This document shows, one piece after another, positions 26,101 to 37,960 of a stretch of DNA of 64,000 bases; position 1 is the stretch's first letter; each line of letters opens with the position of its first letter. The notes beneath the pieces are model-generated. The model was not told the origin of the DNA. It worked only from the letters and a program-made list of their open reading frames with translations, and did no database searches. A program made the position numbers and the translations under genes. Source of the stretch: Parus major (Eukaryota; Chordata; Aves; Passeriformes; Paridae); assembly GCF_001522545.3 (NCBI RefSeq), contig NC_031773.1, positions 47,104,359 through 47,168,358 on the forward strand, read 5' to 3'.

Positions 26101-29100
26101 AAAAGCAGTTTATATTAAGAGTATCAAATGATCACTCTTGTCTGTAGGAATACCACAACCCTTTGTATCATGTGGTGAAAGAAAAGAGTATAAAGGACCT
26201 CTCAGCAGCTGCAAAAGAACTGTTAGCAGAGCATGCTCTGTGGGCAAGGCATCAAAGATACACAAGGATGAGGTCTATCCAAGATCTTTTTAAAAAAGAG
26301 TACAATGGAAACAGATTAACATCCAAACTATAATGCAGTTCACAACTAGGTTTGAACTTTTATTTCAGCCAGAAATAATCCTTTGAAAGCACCACAGTTT
26401 GTAAATGAAGTGGATCAGTTCTGGGATAGAACAAGATGCTGCCTAATCACTGCTACATTCTGAGATAAGTAGTTTCCCCCTTGCCTTGCTTAGCCATCTC
26501 CATGCAAATCCTTCCTTCCAGCAACATTGGGCAAGTTTATCTTCTAAACACAAGCCAAAAGTACTATGAAGCCACTGCACACTACCCATGTTTTTAAAAG
26601 CTTCCACTTCCAGCATCAGGAGGTGACTTCACTAGAGCAATTATTAGTGCAGTAGTCACAGAAGGTATCAAGAATACTACTGCCTGCCTCACCAGCATGA
26701 GGTAAAGCAAGCTGAACAAACCCTGAATATTTGGTGCAAGAAGGCTTCCAATATTTGAGCAAGCAGGAGTTTTTTACAGCTCATGTCTAAAGGAAATAAA
26801 TTGGAAAGCTCTGTAAACCCTCATCCTTACTGCAGTCACATGGAAAAGGAAACTCAATTGAAGCAAGATCTGGTTTGGCAGAGTTATCAGAACATCCACT
26901 TGGATATTCTACCTAGAGGGCCTATTTTAAGTTAGGCCTAAAATAAGAACAAATGTGTAAGGTATAGCTTATTTTCAAGAAACAGTACCACTAGTATAGT
27001 AAAGTCAGTATTTTACAGATGACACTTTGTGAATACAATTACTGAGCACAGATGATTCTCACCAGTCTTACCCCAACACACATGTGCAGGCTACTCACAA
27101 CCACATGTACCCAAAGGCTTCATTTGGTAGAGCAAATGAGCACCTGAAGACAAAGTATTTCTAACACCACATTTGCATTTATTCCCCATCTTTACCTTGG
27201 CATCTGTCCCCATGACAAGGTCCTTCAGCTCAATGATTTTGTCATTTATGGATGACCGGTAGCGCTTTTCAATGATGTTGTGAGTTGTTCTCCTCTCTCC
27301 TTCTTTAGGTGGTTCAGGTTGCTTGACACCCCCAGGAACTTGTTTGATAGGCACTTTTTCTTGTCCCACCATCACCGGCATTGTGGTCAAAATGGTCCCA
27401 TTGCTCCCAACGAGGGTCTACAAAGACACAACAAGTGTCAAGAGCAATCAACCAATTCAGTTAAGAAAGAAGGAGTAAACAAAGAAGAATCAGGAAAAGT
27501 TGGTACAGCTCAGAAAATGTTTGAGATGCCAAATTCCTTCCATCTTTCTTAGCTGGCACAAGCATTGGCACAGCAACACAGGAAAAATCTGTCGCTCTGG
27601 CTCCTACAGTGGCCACTGTGGAATAAGAACATCTCTTGTTCTCCAAGCGCACCAACACTTCTGCCAATACTACGCTCTGTTCATCCACTTAAATAGAGAA
27701 AGGGACCAAAGCTCCTCCTTGTTCCTACAGCTTTACACTCCAAGTGTCCAAATCCACCTTTTCTTTGGACAAATAATCATGAAAACAACAAAAGCCTACA
27801 CTACTTCCAATGACACAAGTAATGACAGTGCTAAAAAGGATCCAACCATGAAAAAACAACCTTTGGCTTGAGGAATGCAGTTCAAATTGATTTGAATTTG
27901 ATTAAATGAAGGAAAAAAAACCCCATAAGCTATAAAGATACCTTAATATGAGGAACTAAGACTAATGTGTGATATACAGCAGAACGAAAAGCTCGAACTT
28001 GGGCATCTAGATGTAGGACAGACCATCTACAGCAAATTAAAGCAGTATGTCTTCAGAGATAGAATATGATGAATCCCACTAGAACAGTTGCACAGAGGGC
28101 CTCCTAGGACAGCTGCAGTGAAACAAAGTTTAGACTGCTTAATCCAGCAAAGCAAGATTTAGAAAAGCACAAGTGCTCTCTGAAGTACACCAAGGATCAG
28201 GGAAGCAAGTAGCTATGGAGAGTAAGTTATTTCTGTCAAAAGACAGACATATTAACTAGTCTAGAGAGTTAGCCATGAGAATAAACTAGTCATTATCAAT
28301 TTCAGGAACAATTTTGACTCTGAAATAGTCTTCTAATTGGGATACCAGAAATTAGTTTAGTTTCACTTCAAGTTGGAACTTGACAAATAAGTGAATTTAA
28401 GTCTTATACTTTTCCTTGGCTAATATCCACCTAATTTCAATGTGTTCAAACATGCCTCAGATAGACACAACCTCATAAGCCTCAAGTTGTGTGAAAACAT
28501 CATCTAAAAGCAAGTAGATTAACTGAAGATTTTAGCCTAACTACTAATAAGTATCTAAGAAGCATACCATGCTATTGCAAAAGAAGTCAAAATTTGGGTC
28601 CACACTGACAAGTTTATCTCCCCCCAGTAAATATTTATACAAAGATATCTGTTCAGAACAAACAAGATCATAATAAATATTTCTTTGGGGGCATACATTT
28701 CTAAGACTTGATTAGAAATGGAGGCCATGAAGCACAAATGCCACCTCCCATGATTCTAATAAATCCTTCCTGCAAACACCCTCTGAAAAGTAGTTTAATT
28801 AGTTGTCACATTTAATATATTACTATTAGACACTACTGAGGGGCAAGAGGAAGTTCCACAGGTACTCTGAGCAAGTTAGCTTTTGGCTTCAAGTTAAAAA
28901 CTAGACTGAGTTTTTAGGTCATATTCCTCTCCCTGTAGTACCAGAAAAAGGTAAACAGAAATGTGCCCTTGGTCTTTGCTTACTGGCCATGGGAAGGCTG
29001 CCAAACAGTACAATCTGTGTGTTTAGCCTTGACAGAAACAGGGTATTAGTCGCCCTGCATGTGTGTACAACAGCCTTCAAAACCCCTTCTTGTCTGTGCC

Positions 29101-32100
29101 ACTGCAGAACGCTAAAGTACAAATCTCTTCCTTGCATTAACAGAAAAGGACATCAGTGAGGAAAGGGATGGAAGGACATCCACAGGGTACCTGCAGAGCT
29201 GTGGTCTGAATGGGAGCAGTGAGTGCTGTCAGTGCTGGGTTCTGTACTGCAGCCATAACAGGATTGCCATCTGTTTTCAGGGTTGTCAAGACCAGGGAAT
29301 CCGTTTTTATGATCTGAGGCTGGACAAGAACCTAGGTTGAAAAGAGTTACAGGTGAAGAGGAGAGCAGGCACATATTTCCCTGCTGATCTCAGTAGCCAG
29401 AGGTAAGCCCTGACAGAGTTGTAATAGCTTTACAACTCAGTGGTTGGCAAAAGAGCAGGGTATTTCTTTGACTTGCACCCTGAATCACCTGGATGCTTTC
29501 CGTCAGCCCCAGTGCAAACTCTGAGCAGGAGACTGTCTGAACCACACTGGATAGAGTGGGGCAGAGGAACCACCAGGACAGTGGTTTTCAAACCAGTCAC
29601 CAGAAGTAAACAAGTATGTAAAAACACAAAAGAGCTGATGGAAAAGCTGCTTTCCCATCTCCAGTTACACCTATAATTAGCTCTCTACATTAACTGTCTG
29701 AGTATTCAGTCTAACACAGCTAGGACACTCTGCTTTGACAAACACCCATAGTTCTCCCTGCAATTTCACTGAAAGGATCTGTACCTTTAACATCAAGCAG
29801 ATCAAAATCCACTGTAAATTATTTTGCTTTTATTTCCTTCAAATAAGAAATAAGTACAAATAAGTCAAACTTATTTGCTCTTATTCAACTTTCAAATAAA
29901 TCTTGTTGACTCTCTGAGAACACCAGAGATGGCACAGTACAACTCAGCCACAGCAATTTTGTCATACTGAATCTCATAGACAAACATTTTTCTTTAATAC
30001 AACAAAGATGCACAAGAGTGAAAAAGTCATTTGGCACTGTAACAGTAAAACTATTTAAAAAAACAAGACAGAAGAATTAGAAGAACACATTTCAGTATCA
30101 ACTAGTGGTAGAGGGGATGGATGTGCAAAGAAGTAAGCAAAAGTCAAAGAAATCCTGTTCAAGTAAAGTTTCCAACTGGGTTTGGCAGTACCAAGTTAAA
30201 AAAAATATTTTAAACTGCATTTAGTCACTGTTTTACTGAAAACAGTTGCTGAGCATTGCCCAGAAGTCAATCACATCTCACAACAGGGACTCTCCCACGT
30301 GACCTGCATAAAGTAGAATGCTACTGGGACACAGGGTGGTTAGAAATACCCCTCAGGCTTAAAAACATTTGTGGCGAAGCAATCCTAGCCAGGATCACCA
30401 GCCCTACAGCTTCACCACTTTTCCCCAGGCAAGCCAGGGGACCAGACCCATGAAAGCACTTCCTTGTTCTGCTGGATCCCTGCATCATTCTGCACTTTTA
30501 CTTACCGGAACTTGCTGGACCTGTGGTGCAGCAACAGTCTGGACAGTGGCTGGCGTTAAGGTCTGGATGGTGCCGTTGGCAGCCTGCGTCAGCACTCGCT
30601 GGGCCTGCACCGTCTGCACCTGCTGCTGGATCGTAACCGGCTGAACCTGCGAGGACGTCACCAGGCTCTGCACTTGGGGCTGGAGAACTGAAAAGCAGAA
30701 GAGATGTCAGAAATGGTCGAGAGACACACATCTCCCTCCTGGAGCCTGGAAATGCTCCTAGCATCACTCCTCTTCTTCCCAGAGCTTCTCAGTAGGCGGC
30801 ATTCATCTAACACATCCCACATGCTGGGAAGCTTCCAGCTGCTTTGGTGCCCCCTGCAAGAGGACACTGCACCTAGAATAGCAGCTTTCCAGGAGGCACA
30901 GAGTATCAGCTAATAGAAAATAAAGCCAAAACCCTTTAGTCTGATAGCACAGGACTCTGCTTCAGTGGCATGATACAGGACATCCAACCTGCACTTTCCC
31001 ACTCCCCTGGTCTTGGTGGACCATAGGATCCTATCTGTTACATAAAGACTCAAGACCTACTGAAGAGGATGAAGTCATCCAGCATTCACAAAGGAAGATC
31101 GCTGAATATTCCTACAGGTGTCTCTGCTCAGTGCAAGTACTGAGCTACAGAGTTTGGTAGATAAAATGTGCCTTCATTCCAGACTGCTGTGTGGGACAGA
31201 CTGGATCTGCCCAGTGCACCCACCAGTGAGAGAACAGGGTTGCCAACAATGGTGTTATAAGACCTCTTTTCTCAAACCTCCCAAGAGAAATAGGGCAGAG
31301 GGTCAGGCCAGAGGAGAACAGCAAGACAACAGCTATGGTAAGAGGTCACACAAAAACACTTAAGATCCCGTTCCTGACAATTTCTCATGCTCCCCCAACT
31401 CCAAAGCCACACAGGTAGGAGAAGGGACACCCCACAGGCAGCATCACAAGCAAAGCATCATCAGGGTCGTCATGACTGGAGGTGCACTTGGAGTTTGAAC
31501 ACAGATGCCATTTACTGCAAGTGCACCAGGCACATCCACAACCTGAGCATCCTGGAATCTCACGTGCACCAGGCACACTTGTAACCTGAGCGCCGCAAGC
31601 AGTACCTTGGAAGCTTGTGGCTGCATTCTGGTAGATGACTGGCTGCTGGATAATCCTGGTCTGGGGAGCAGAGCTGAACGTTGGTGTAATCATGACAGCC
31701 TGCTGCTGGAGCTGGGGCTGCACTGAGGGCCGCGGCTGCAGGACAGGAGCCGAGCGTGGAGGGGCTGGAGGTGTCGTCTGTGCTGCTTTCACCGGCAGGC
31801 TCTGGAGCTGGGGGGATGCAGGGGGTGGCGGGAAGGTTTGGAGCTGCACCTGGCTGTAGGGCCGCTGCAACTGCGGCTCCAGGGTCCCACTGCTGCTGCT
31901 GCTGCTGCTGCCACCCTGGAAGGTGCTGCACAAGGGATCCGAAAAGAGGTCTGGAAAATCTCCTGCCTGGTTACTGACAAACTGCAGCATCTCTGTAAAA
32001 CAGAAGAAAATTTGTTCAATGCTGTTTTGTTGCTTAAATACTTTGACACCTGGCATTAACATCATGGAATGATGGTGTGTGTGCACAGAAGGGAGCTCTG

Positions 32101-35100
32101 GTCCTTCAAAACCTTCAGAGAACACATCACACCACTGCAACACCTCCAGAGAGAGACCAGGATGTGGCCAGGACTGCTGCTGTTCTTCAGGGCTAAAAGT
32201 AAGACCCTCACACAACACTTTTTCAGACAAGATCCAAGCACAGACTAGACCTTAAAGCCATCTCCAAAATATATATAACTAAAATATTAGAGTCTTGTTC
32301 CACCACTCCTTCAGTCTAACCCTTGCAGAAGGAAGAAACCAAGCACCTCCACAATTCTAGCACAAACCACTCTCTCACCCAACTTTTGGGAGCTTTCAAG
32401 TCCCCTACCTGCAATGCCCCACTGAGTATCTGGAAAAGGAAGATATAGGATAAAAATTAATGTTCTCTTTATTTTACTTACAAGCATAACAAAAACTGGG
32501 GGAAAACCTTGAAAGTAAACACCACTTCATAGAAGTGTAGCAGGATAAATCTATACATGTGTTTAAAACATCAGAGTAACTTTTTCTGCTGGTTTTCTGC
32601 CTGCAATCACTGCACAACAGGTTCTCTCCATCCCACCTTCTCCAGGATTTTATGAATCCACATCAAGAGGCTCCTACTGCAACACTATAGACCTTCCCCC
32701 GAGAGGTGAACATTTTATAACCAAGAGATCGTTGTTCATAAGAAGAGCTTCCTCTTCCCTCCATCCTATCCAATTTAATCCAGTTAGGCACCTTAAGACA
32801 TATGAGTGCTTTCCCTGATTTGTGTGCAGTCAGTGGCATGAGGAATCAGATACTCTTCCCCACCCCAGGACCTGCCCATGCTGCACTGCCTCTTCCATGG
32901 TTTTCTGTACGTTCTATTCTTTTTTTTTCTGGAAACAGGAAAAGAGGGGAACCACAACCTAAGAGAGATTATAACAAAATAACAAATATGGATCTAGGAA
33001 ACAAAAAATATATTTCTGATTTATAGGAAAAAATATGGCAAAGGGCTACTTACACCAGGACCTTTCTCACTCCCAAACCCCAAAGGATGTTGCTGCTGTG
33101 ATTTATGAAGTAGGTCTGAAGCAGTGAACTTTTGACAAGAAGTTTCTATAGATTATGTCCCAGCAATAAGAGGGCTATTAATTTTCACAGCTCTCTGAAA
33201 TGCCACCCACACATTATCCAATTAATTTGTCTGACACTCCTTTGTCTGAAGCAGAGCAAAGGGATGAGGCCTCTTGCTCCCTCAACACACATTTCGACAT
33301 ACTTGCGTGATACTACTACTCTTCCCCTTCAGTAGCAATCCCTCCACACCCTGACACACATTTAAGCATTGTCCATGACCACTGCTCTCAAGAACTAGAG
33401 TCTGTTGGAGGGAGGAGCCTGGGAGGAGATGTGTCCTTCTGACCTGTTCATAACCTGATGCTAAGTGGGGATGCACAGCTCCCCCAGCATGAGCCACCCT
33501 TGGGGACCGGCTGGACCAAACCCTTGTCTCCAGTCCTCACTAGAGGAATGACAGATTTATTTTTTTTAATGTGTTGCCTTAATTAGCTTTCACAAAGCAC
33601 TAGCAGAGCAAGGAGGGCTGTTTCAAGATTAACATCTAGATGGATATTAAACAGCTCTTCACATTCCAACTGACCATCCCAAATAACCCTCACCATGATA
33701 AAACTGATAACCCAAACTACTTCCCAAACCCTGCATTTGATGGTATTGCTATTTCACTATCAAACAGCACAAGTAAGGAATAAACATAAATCAGATGAGA
33801 TTTGCTCTGGGAGATTGAATTCCCAGCATAAGAACAAAATTTCAAGTACTGTGTTTTAAAGAATGTTGTGTTCAATGCAGCAGATTTAATATCTTATTTT
33901 AAAAACTAATCCTGCTCTCACAAGTTGAATCACATCTTTATGACAGATTTAACTTTGACTAAATACAAAAAGTCTGAAGCTTAACTTTTAAGACTGCCAG
34001 GGGATCAAACCCACCTCTTTTAAAGGGCTCAAGAGCTTTCCTAATAACAACACACAAAAAATTAAAAGCAAGAGACACAGCCAACACCCAAAATCTAAAT
34101 CTCTGCTTTCTGAAACATCTTTGCCAACCCAGAAATCAGAATATCTACACTCACTGTGAGAAACCTCAGGTGCTTCTGGAGCCATCAGTGATAAACCCAG
34201 TGTCACCAGAGCACCTGAAAAAACCCCAGCCCAACCCAAGGCTAAAAAATGTCAACAAGGTATTACAAAACCAAAACTGAGCCCACCAAGGGCTCCTACC
34301 ACTTTCATCAGCCCAGGGCCTGAACACCTGACAGAAAGGCAAGGTCTGGGCTTCAGCAGCCTCTCCCAGGCTGTGGCTCAGCTCTTACAGAATAGAGGTT
34401 GCTCTTCCTCACACTCCTGGAGATGCTGTACTCTGAGAAACATAAAGCAGGAGATCCCAACCTCAACAACCTCTATGTCCTGAACCCTGATGTGCTTTGA
34501 CCTCCAGCTGATTCAAACCTCATGCTCCCACGTTACCCAGCAGTGCCCTGCCAGCAGGAAGATGCCCATGGCTGGTGGAGGAGCTTGTGCTGGAGCAAGA
34601 GACAGAGCCTTTGGGCTCAGCACTGGGTCCCCCTGGCCACCCTTGTGCCTTGCCTTGAAGGATGATCCCAGTGAACACTGGCATCCCAGAGCACATCTGC
34701 CACAAAAAAATAAAAATCTACACAACAGGCAGTGAGGAGCGTTCAGTCTGAATGGGAGGGGAACACCCACAAGACAACTTAAAGACCAAATGAAAATCCT
34801 TGCAAAATTTCAAACCCTGAGATGAATCCATGCTGGAGCACAAAAAAAGCAGGATTGTCACGTATCTTCCCCCTGCCTTCCCCAGGAAAATCCACCCCTG
34901 GAGGTGGGGAGGAAAGTGAAGCTGTTTTCCTAAGTTACTCATCGCTCTGAATCACACCTCCCAGGGCACACCTCAGTTCAGAGCCATTGCTGGGTTCATC
35001 AATTCGTCTCAGTTTCCGTATGGAACCTGAGAACTCATTACGTGGTGGTGCCTAAACAACAGCAAACACCACCTTCAATGTGCACTATCAAACTTTATGA

Positions 35101-36235
35101 GCAATAAATAAGCCCATTGCACTCTCATAAGGTTCGCTCTTCTTTCATGTCAAAAGAAAAAAAGGAGTATAAATTTTGCCCCATGCTACGTGGCAAATCA
35201 GTGTCAATTTGAAACCTAAAAGTACTGCTAAATTTTATCTCCCAGCTGCTAAACAAGGATATTTCGGACACCCCCAAAACTGAGCTCTGTTTAGGATTAT
35301 AGCCCAGCAGAGCAGTGAGCTAAAGCAGGAGCTCATCTTCACCAGCCTACAGCACAGACCACAGCGAGAAATGTCATTTTAAGTGGGGTTTTCGGGAGCT
35401 GCTTGGTGTCGCCAAAAATATACATAAAACGGGCGTCACACGCAGGCGCTTCATTTTGCTGCACTTCGGTGGAAAACAGGGGTTTTCTCACAGGTTTGTG
35501 CTGTGCCAGCGATGCAGTAAAGTTTTAGGATGACAGGGAAAATGGGAAATGTAAGCAGTTTGAGCTGTTTCGGTGCGGGAGGGCTGGGAGGCTCGGCCTG
35601 CCACGGGCAGCAGCGGAGGCACAGCTTCAGCCATCGTTTAGCACCTACTTTAAGAGAGCCACGAGGAAACACGAGGGGAACGCGGGCAGCGCCGCTTGCC
35701 CCGCGGGTCTGCGGCAGGAGCAGGGAGACACGGTCAGCACCTTCCCCGACCCCTTCCCGCGACGGCCACCGGTGGAAAGGTGGGCTCGGACCCCCACATT
35801 CCCATCGCCTTCCTGCGGCTACGGCCTCCGGGCGTGGGGCAGCTCCACGACAGTCGCTCAGAAGCGCTCCCCTGGCAGGGGAGACACGCGTGGCCGCCGG
35901 CCGGCCGGGCGAGCGCTGCCCGGCGGGACGCGCTCCGCAGCCCCGCCTGTACCCACCCGGGACGGGGTGGCAGCCCGCACCGCGTGGGAAGCGCACCCAC
36001 TCTGAACACTCCAGGAACACGGTCCAAGGAGCGCCCACCCCCGCCTCCCGGCCCGGCAGCCGCGGGGACACCCGAGCGCTCCCCTCAGCACGCGTGGGGA
36101 GCCCACGCGCGCCGTCTCCACCCCACCCCCCCGCTCCTTCGCGCGGCGCCTACCGTCGATGTCGCCCAGGGTAAGCTCGTCGCCCAGCTCGGTCAGGGTG
36201 TCCATGCTCTCGGCGGCCAGCTCGCCGCCCTCCAT
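14108..36235 (-). CDS. SREBF2: Sterol regulatory element-binding protein 2 (19 coding exons)
   Basis: Minus-strand exons, 5' to 3': 36235-36154, 31992-31606, 30687-30506, 29331-29191, 27417-27196, 26079-25965, 25771-25590, 24818-24626, 23693-23512, 22836-22563, 22224-22055, 21835-21667, 21095-20975, 19467-19358, 18072-17940, 17460-17292, 16124-15939, 15061-14950, 14328-14108. All are GT-AG with consistent phase and give 1116 aa (human about 1141). Residues 1-40 form the acidic activation domain, followed by Ser-rich and Gln-rich stretches. The bHLH-zipper begins near 305 and has the SREBP-specific tyrosine in EKRYR. An SPPASDSGS phosphodegron is present, VKDE (SUMO site) overlaps DEPD (caspase site in human), and DRSR-ILL-C marks site-2 cleavage (about 459/460). 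Membrane helices lie near 457-476 and 509-528, flanking a lumenal loop with the site-1 protease motif RNVL (494-497). A long C-terminal SCAP-binding domain ends TAIAAS. SREBP-2 is held in the ER by SCAP/INSIG; when sterol is low it is cleaved in the Golgi and activates cholesterol synthesis and LDLR genes. Confidence 0.97.
16660..16728 (-). ncRNA. MIR33: microRNA miR-33 precursor hairpin in SREBF2 intron 16
   Basis: On the minus strand, 16723-16703 matches the known miR-33-5p sequence over its full 21 bases (5' GTGCATTGTAGTTGC...). The opposite arm, 16683-16662, reads CAATGTTTCTGCAGTGCAG..., a close relative of the mammalian miR-33 3p strand. The two arms pair into a hairpin whose outer stem runs from CTGTAGTGCA (16728) to TGCAGTACAG (16660), with a loop around 16684-16702. 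It lies in the intron between SREBF2 exon 16 (ends 17292) and exon 17 (starts 16124), on the same strand, so it should be co-transcribed. miR-33 is known to repress ABCA1 and genes of fatty-acid oxidation, which complements the host transcription factor. Confidence 0.97.
20252..20276. repeat. TA/TG microsatellite
   Basis: A run of TA steps changes into TATG repeats within SREBF2 intron 13. It is simple-sequence DNA with no coding role. Confidence 0.8.
31890..31910. repeat. CTG/CAG trinucleotide repeat in SREBF2 exon 2
   Basis: Seven uninterrupted CTG units occur on the plus strand. Read from the SREBF2 strand they encode six AGC serines followed by an AGT, giving seven serines in a row at about residues 56-62. 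A serine/glycine-rich stretch is also present at this place in mammalian SREBP-2. Confidence 0.9.
31993..36153 (-). other. SREBF2 intron 1 (4.2 kb)
   Basis: The donor GTAGGC follows codon 27 plus one base. The acceptor TTTTACAG precedes AG-ATG-CTG-CAG, which restores the conserved GDIDEMLQFV reading across the junction. The upstream end is part of the CpG island (about 35580-36150). Long open frames there on both strands reflect base composition. No repeat or extra exon was identified in the rest. Confidence 0.75.
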
Positions 36236-36264
36236 CGCGCAGGGCCCGCCGCCGCCCCGGGCGC

Positions 36265-36315
36265 TCAAGCGGAGGCTGCTGCCGCTGCCGGCGGGCGCCG
36301 CCGACCCCGCGCCAT
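36265..36315 (-). other. Upstream ORF in SREBF2 leader (16 codons)
   Basis: On the minus strand an ATG at 36315-36313 in the context CCAAGATGG (A at -3, G at +4) opens a 16-codon frame ending in TGA at 36267-36265. This is 29 bases before the SREBF2 start codon. The ATG sits inside a CAAGATGGCGC sequence that also matches the YY1 site common near CpG-island start sites. If transcription starts upstream of it, the uORF could dampen SREBP-2 translation; if it starts at or below the motif, the uORF does not exist. Confidence 0.45.
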
Positions 36316-36321
36316 CTTGGG
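36310..36321 (-). promoter_or_regulatory. YY1-like element
   Basis: The minus strand reads CCAAGATGGCGC, matching the core AANATGGCG recognised by YY1, about 75 bases upstream of the SREBF2 start codon. Such sites often lie just downstream of transcription starts in TATA-less promoters, which suggests where SREBF2 transcription begins. Confidence 0.5.
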
Positions 36322-36415
36322 CCGGCCCGCGGCCCCGCCCCCGCGGCCCCGCCCCCGCGGCCCCGGCGCGCGCACCCCCCGCGGTTTGTTGTCAATGAGA
36401 CCAGGTCGCCCCCGG

Positions 36416-36448
36416 CCAATCGGCGGCCGCGGCGGCGCGTGGTGTGAT
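36416..36448 (-). promoter_or_regulatory. Candidate sterol regulatory element plus CCAAT box upstream of SREBF2
   Basis: The minus strand of 36448-36439 reads ATCACACCAC, differing by one base from the LDL-receptor sterol element ATCACCCCAC. About 18 bases further along, 36420-36416 reads ATTGG, the inverse of the NF-Y box CCAAT. SREBPs bind weakly alone and usually act with NF-Y or Sp1 at such spacing, and mammalian SREBF2 is known to be driven by an SRE/NF-Y pair. This supports self-activation by nuclear SREBP-2; binding is inferred from sequence only. Confidence 0.6.
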
Positions 36449-36802
36449 GGCGCGTCAGCGATCAGCAGCTGCATTAGCATAGCCCGCCCCGCCCCCGCCG
36501 CGCGCAATATTCATGAGGGGGCGGGGCCGCGCCGCGCGTGGGAGCGGCACCGCCGCCGCCGCCCACGGGAAGCGCGGCCGGGGCAGCGCTCGCGCCCCGC
36601 GGTGCCGGCAGGATGCGCGGCGGAAAGGACAGCCGGACGGAGCGCGGGGACTGCCCTTCCCTCCGCAGCGCCCACGGACCCTCACCTCCTGAGGGACCAG
36701 CCTCGACGCTCTCTGGCGCACACCCGCTCCCCCCAGGAACGGGAGCAAGAGCCAGGATTCTTCTACTTAAAAAAAAAAAATAAAAAAAATAGTAAAGTCA
36801 AT

Positions 36803-36808
36803 TTTATT
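36803..36808 (-). terminator. CCDC134 polyadenylation signal AATAAA (minus strand)
   Basis: TTTATT on the plus strand lies about 1.15 kb below the CCDC134 stop codon, in an A/T-rich patch just above the SREBF2 CpG island. It places the end of CCDC134 only about 350-550 bases upstream of the likely SREBF2 start. Confidence 0.65.
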
Positions 36809-37960
36809 CAAGAAAAAACAAATGCGCCCATTGCCACCCCCCCTCCCCTCATCGGAGGGACTTGGCTCTGCTGTTAAAAAATTCGGGACGTTTCCCTTTC
36901 CTCAAAGGCTGTGAGCCGCCAGCCCGGCACAGAGCACACGCTCCTTGGGGAAGGCCCCTCTGCAGGAGCCCGCTCTGGTGCGAGGCCATCAGCGCAGGTG
37001 AGGAGTCGCAGGGTGGCTGTGTCGGGTCACAGCCCCTCCAGTTGGCTCCCTCCCTACTTCAGCCCTGCTATCGCCACATGCGCTCACCTGGCTGTCCCCT
37101 GACAGAGCCCTTTGGGGACTCATTTAGAGAGGATGAGCCCCAAAGAGAAGGGATGGGGCATGGGCTGCAGGACGGGCTCTCCATGGCTCAGGGCTGCTTC
37201 CCCAGCATCTTCAGCATCAGCACTGCTTGCACTACAGCCACCCACTGGCTGCAAAGAGGCCAAGTACCGAAATTCCTCCTGTCCAAAAATTCACCGGGCA
37301 TTCACCTCTCTGCGGGAATGACCTGTGGTAGCCACGGGATGCCATCGGCCAGGAACAGCTGCCATCGGCATTTTCAGCTACATCTGGACAATGAAACGCA
37401 TGTTGCTCAGTGAAACAGCCACTGGGAAAAGGGGAGGTCTGATCTGGCAGAGGTAGCAGCTGTGCAGAGACCAGGTAGAACCCGGTGGGGGGTGCCAATG
37501 AGATCACTCGTTTAACAAAACGAAAAGCAAAACTGAGAGAAGCAGCATTGCTCATGAGGCTGTTTGGTGTGATGCACTCCCCAGCCCACCCGTGTTGGAG
37601 GAGGTACATTCAGCGTGGGGTGTGCTGCAGTGAGGAGGGATCCCTGGCTCCACCAGAGGCATGTCCCCCACCCCCTATTTCCCCACAGGCAGTAACACCC
37701 TGACCAGGGGATGGCCCCAGTGCTGTCCCATCTGTGCTTTACCTCTGTGGAAAGGTGTATCCCATTTTAGCCCCTTTGGGGCAACCCACCAGCACCACCA
37801 CCCAACCTCCACTGAATAAAAATGAAAGGCAACAAAACAAAACCCACGGCACAAATGGAAAGAGAACGGCCAGGCATCGGCCCAAGGCTGCCGAGAAGGG
37901 AGCAAGCCGCTCTGTGTCCCAGTGGTGTCACCCCCACTGCAAGGCACCAGTCCCAGTGTG
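36809..37960 (-). other. CCDC134 3' untranslated region (predicted)
   Basis: The interval runs from the TAG at 37961-37963 to the AATAAA at 36808-36803 on the minus strand. No other exon or repeat was recognised in it. Confidence 0.6.

Larger units (their letters stand above)
35580..36720. promoter_or_regulatory. CpG island spanning SREBF2 promoter, exon 1 and start of intron 1
   Basis: The stretch is dense in CpG and GC boxes and surrounds the SREBF2 start codon at 36235-36233. GC boxes occur at about 36331-36358 (a 14-base unit GGCCCCGCCCCCGC repeated in tandem), 36484-36498 and 36517-36525. No TATA box is seen. Confidence 0.8.

Noticed and set aside
35451..36174. Overlapping 200-codon frames on both strands at the SREBF2 CpG island
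   Set aside because: Composition-driven; they run through SREBF2 intron 1 and its donor site and resemble no protein family.
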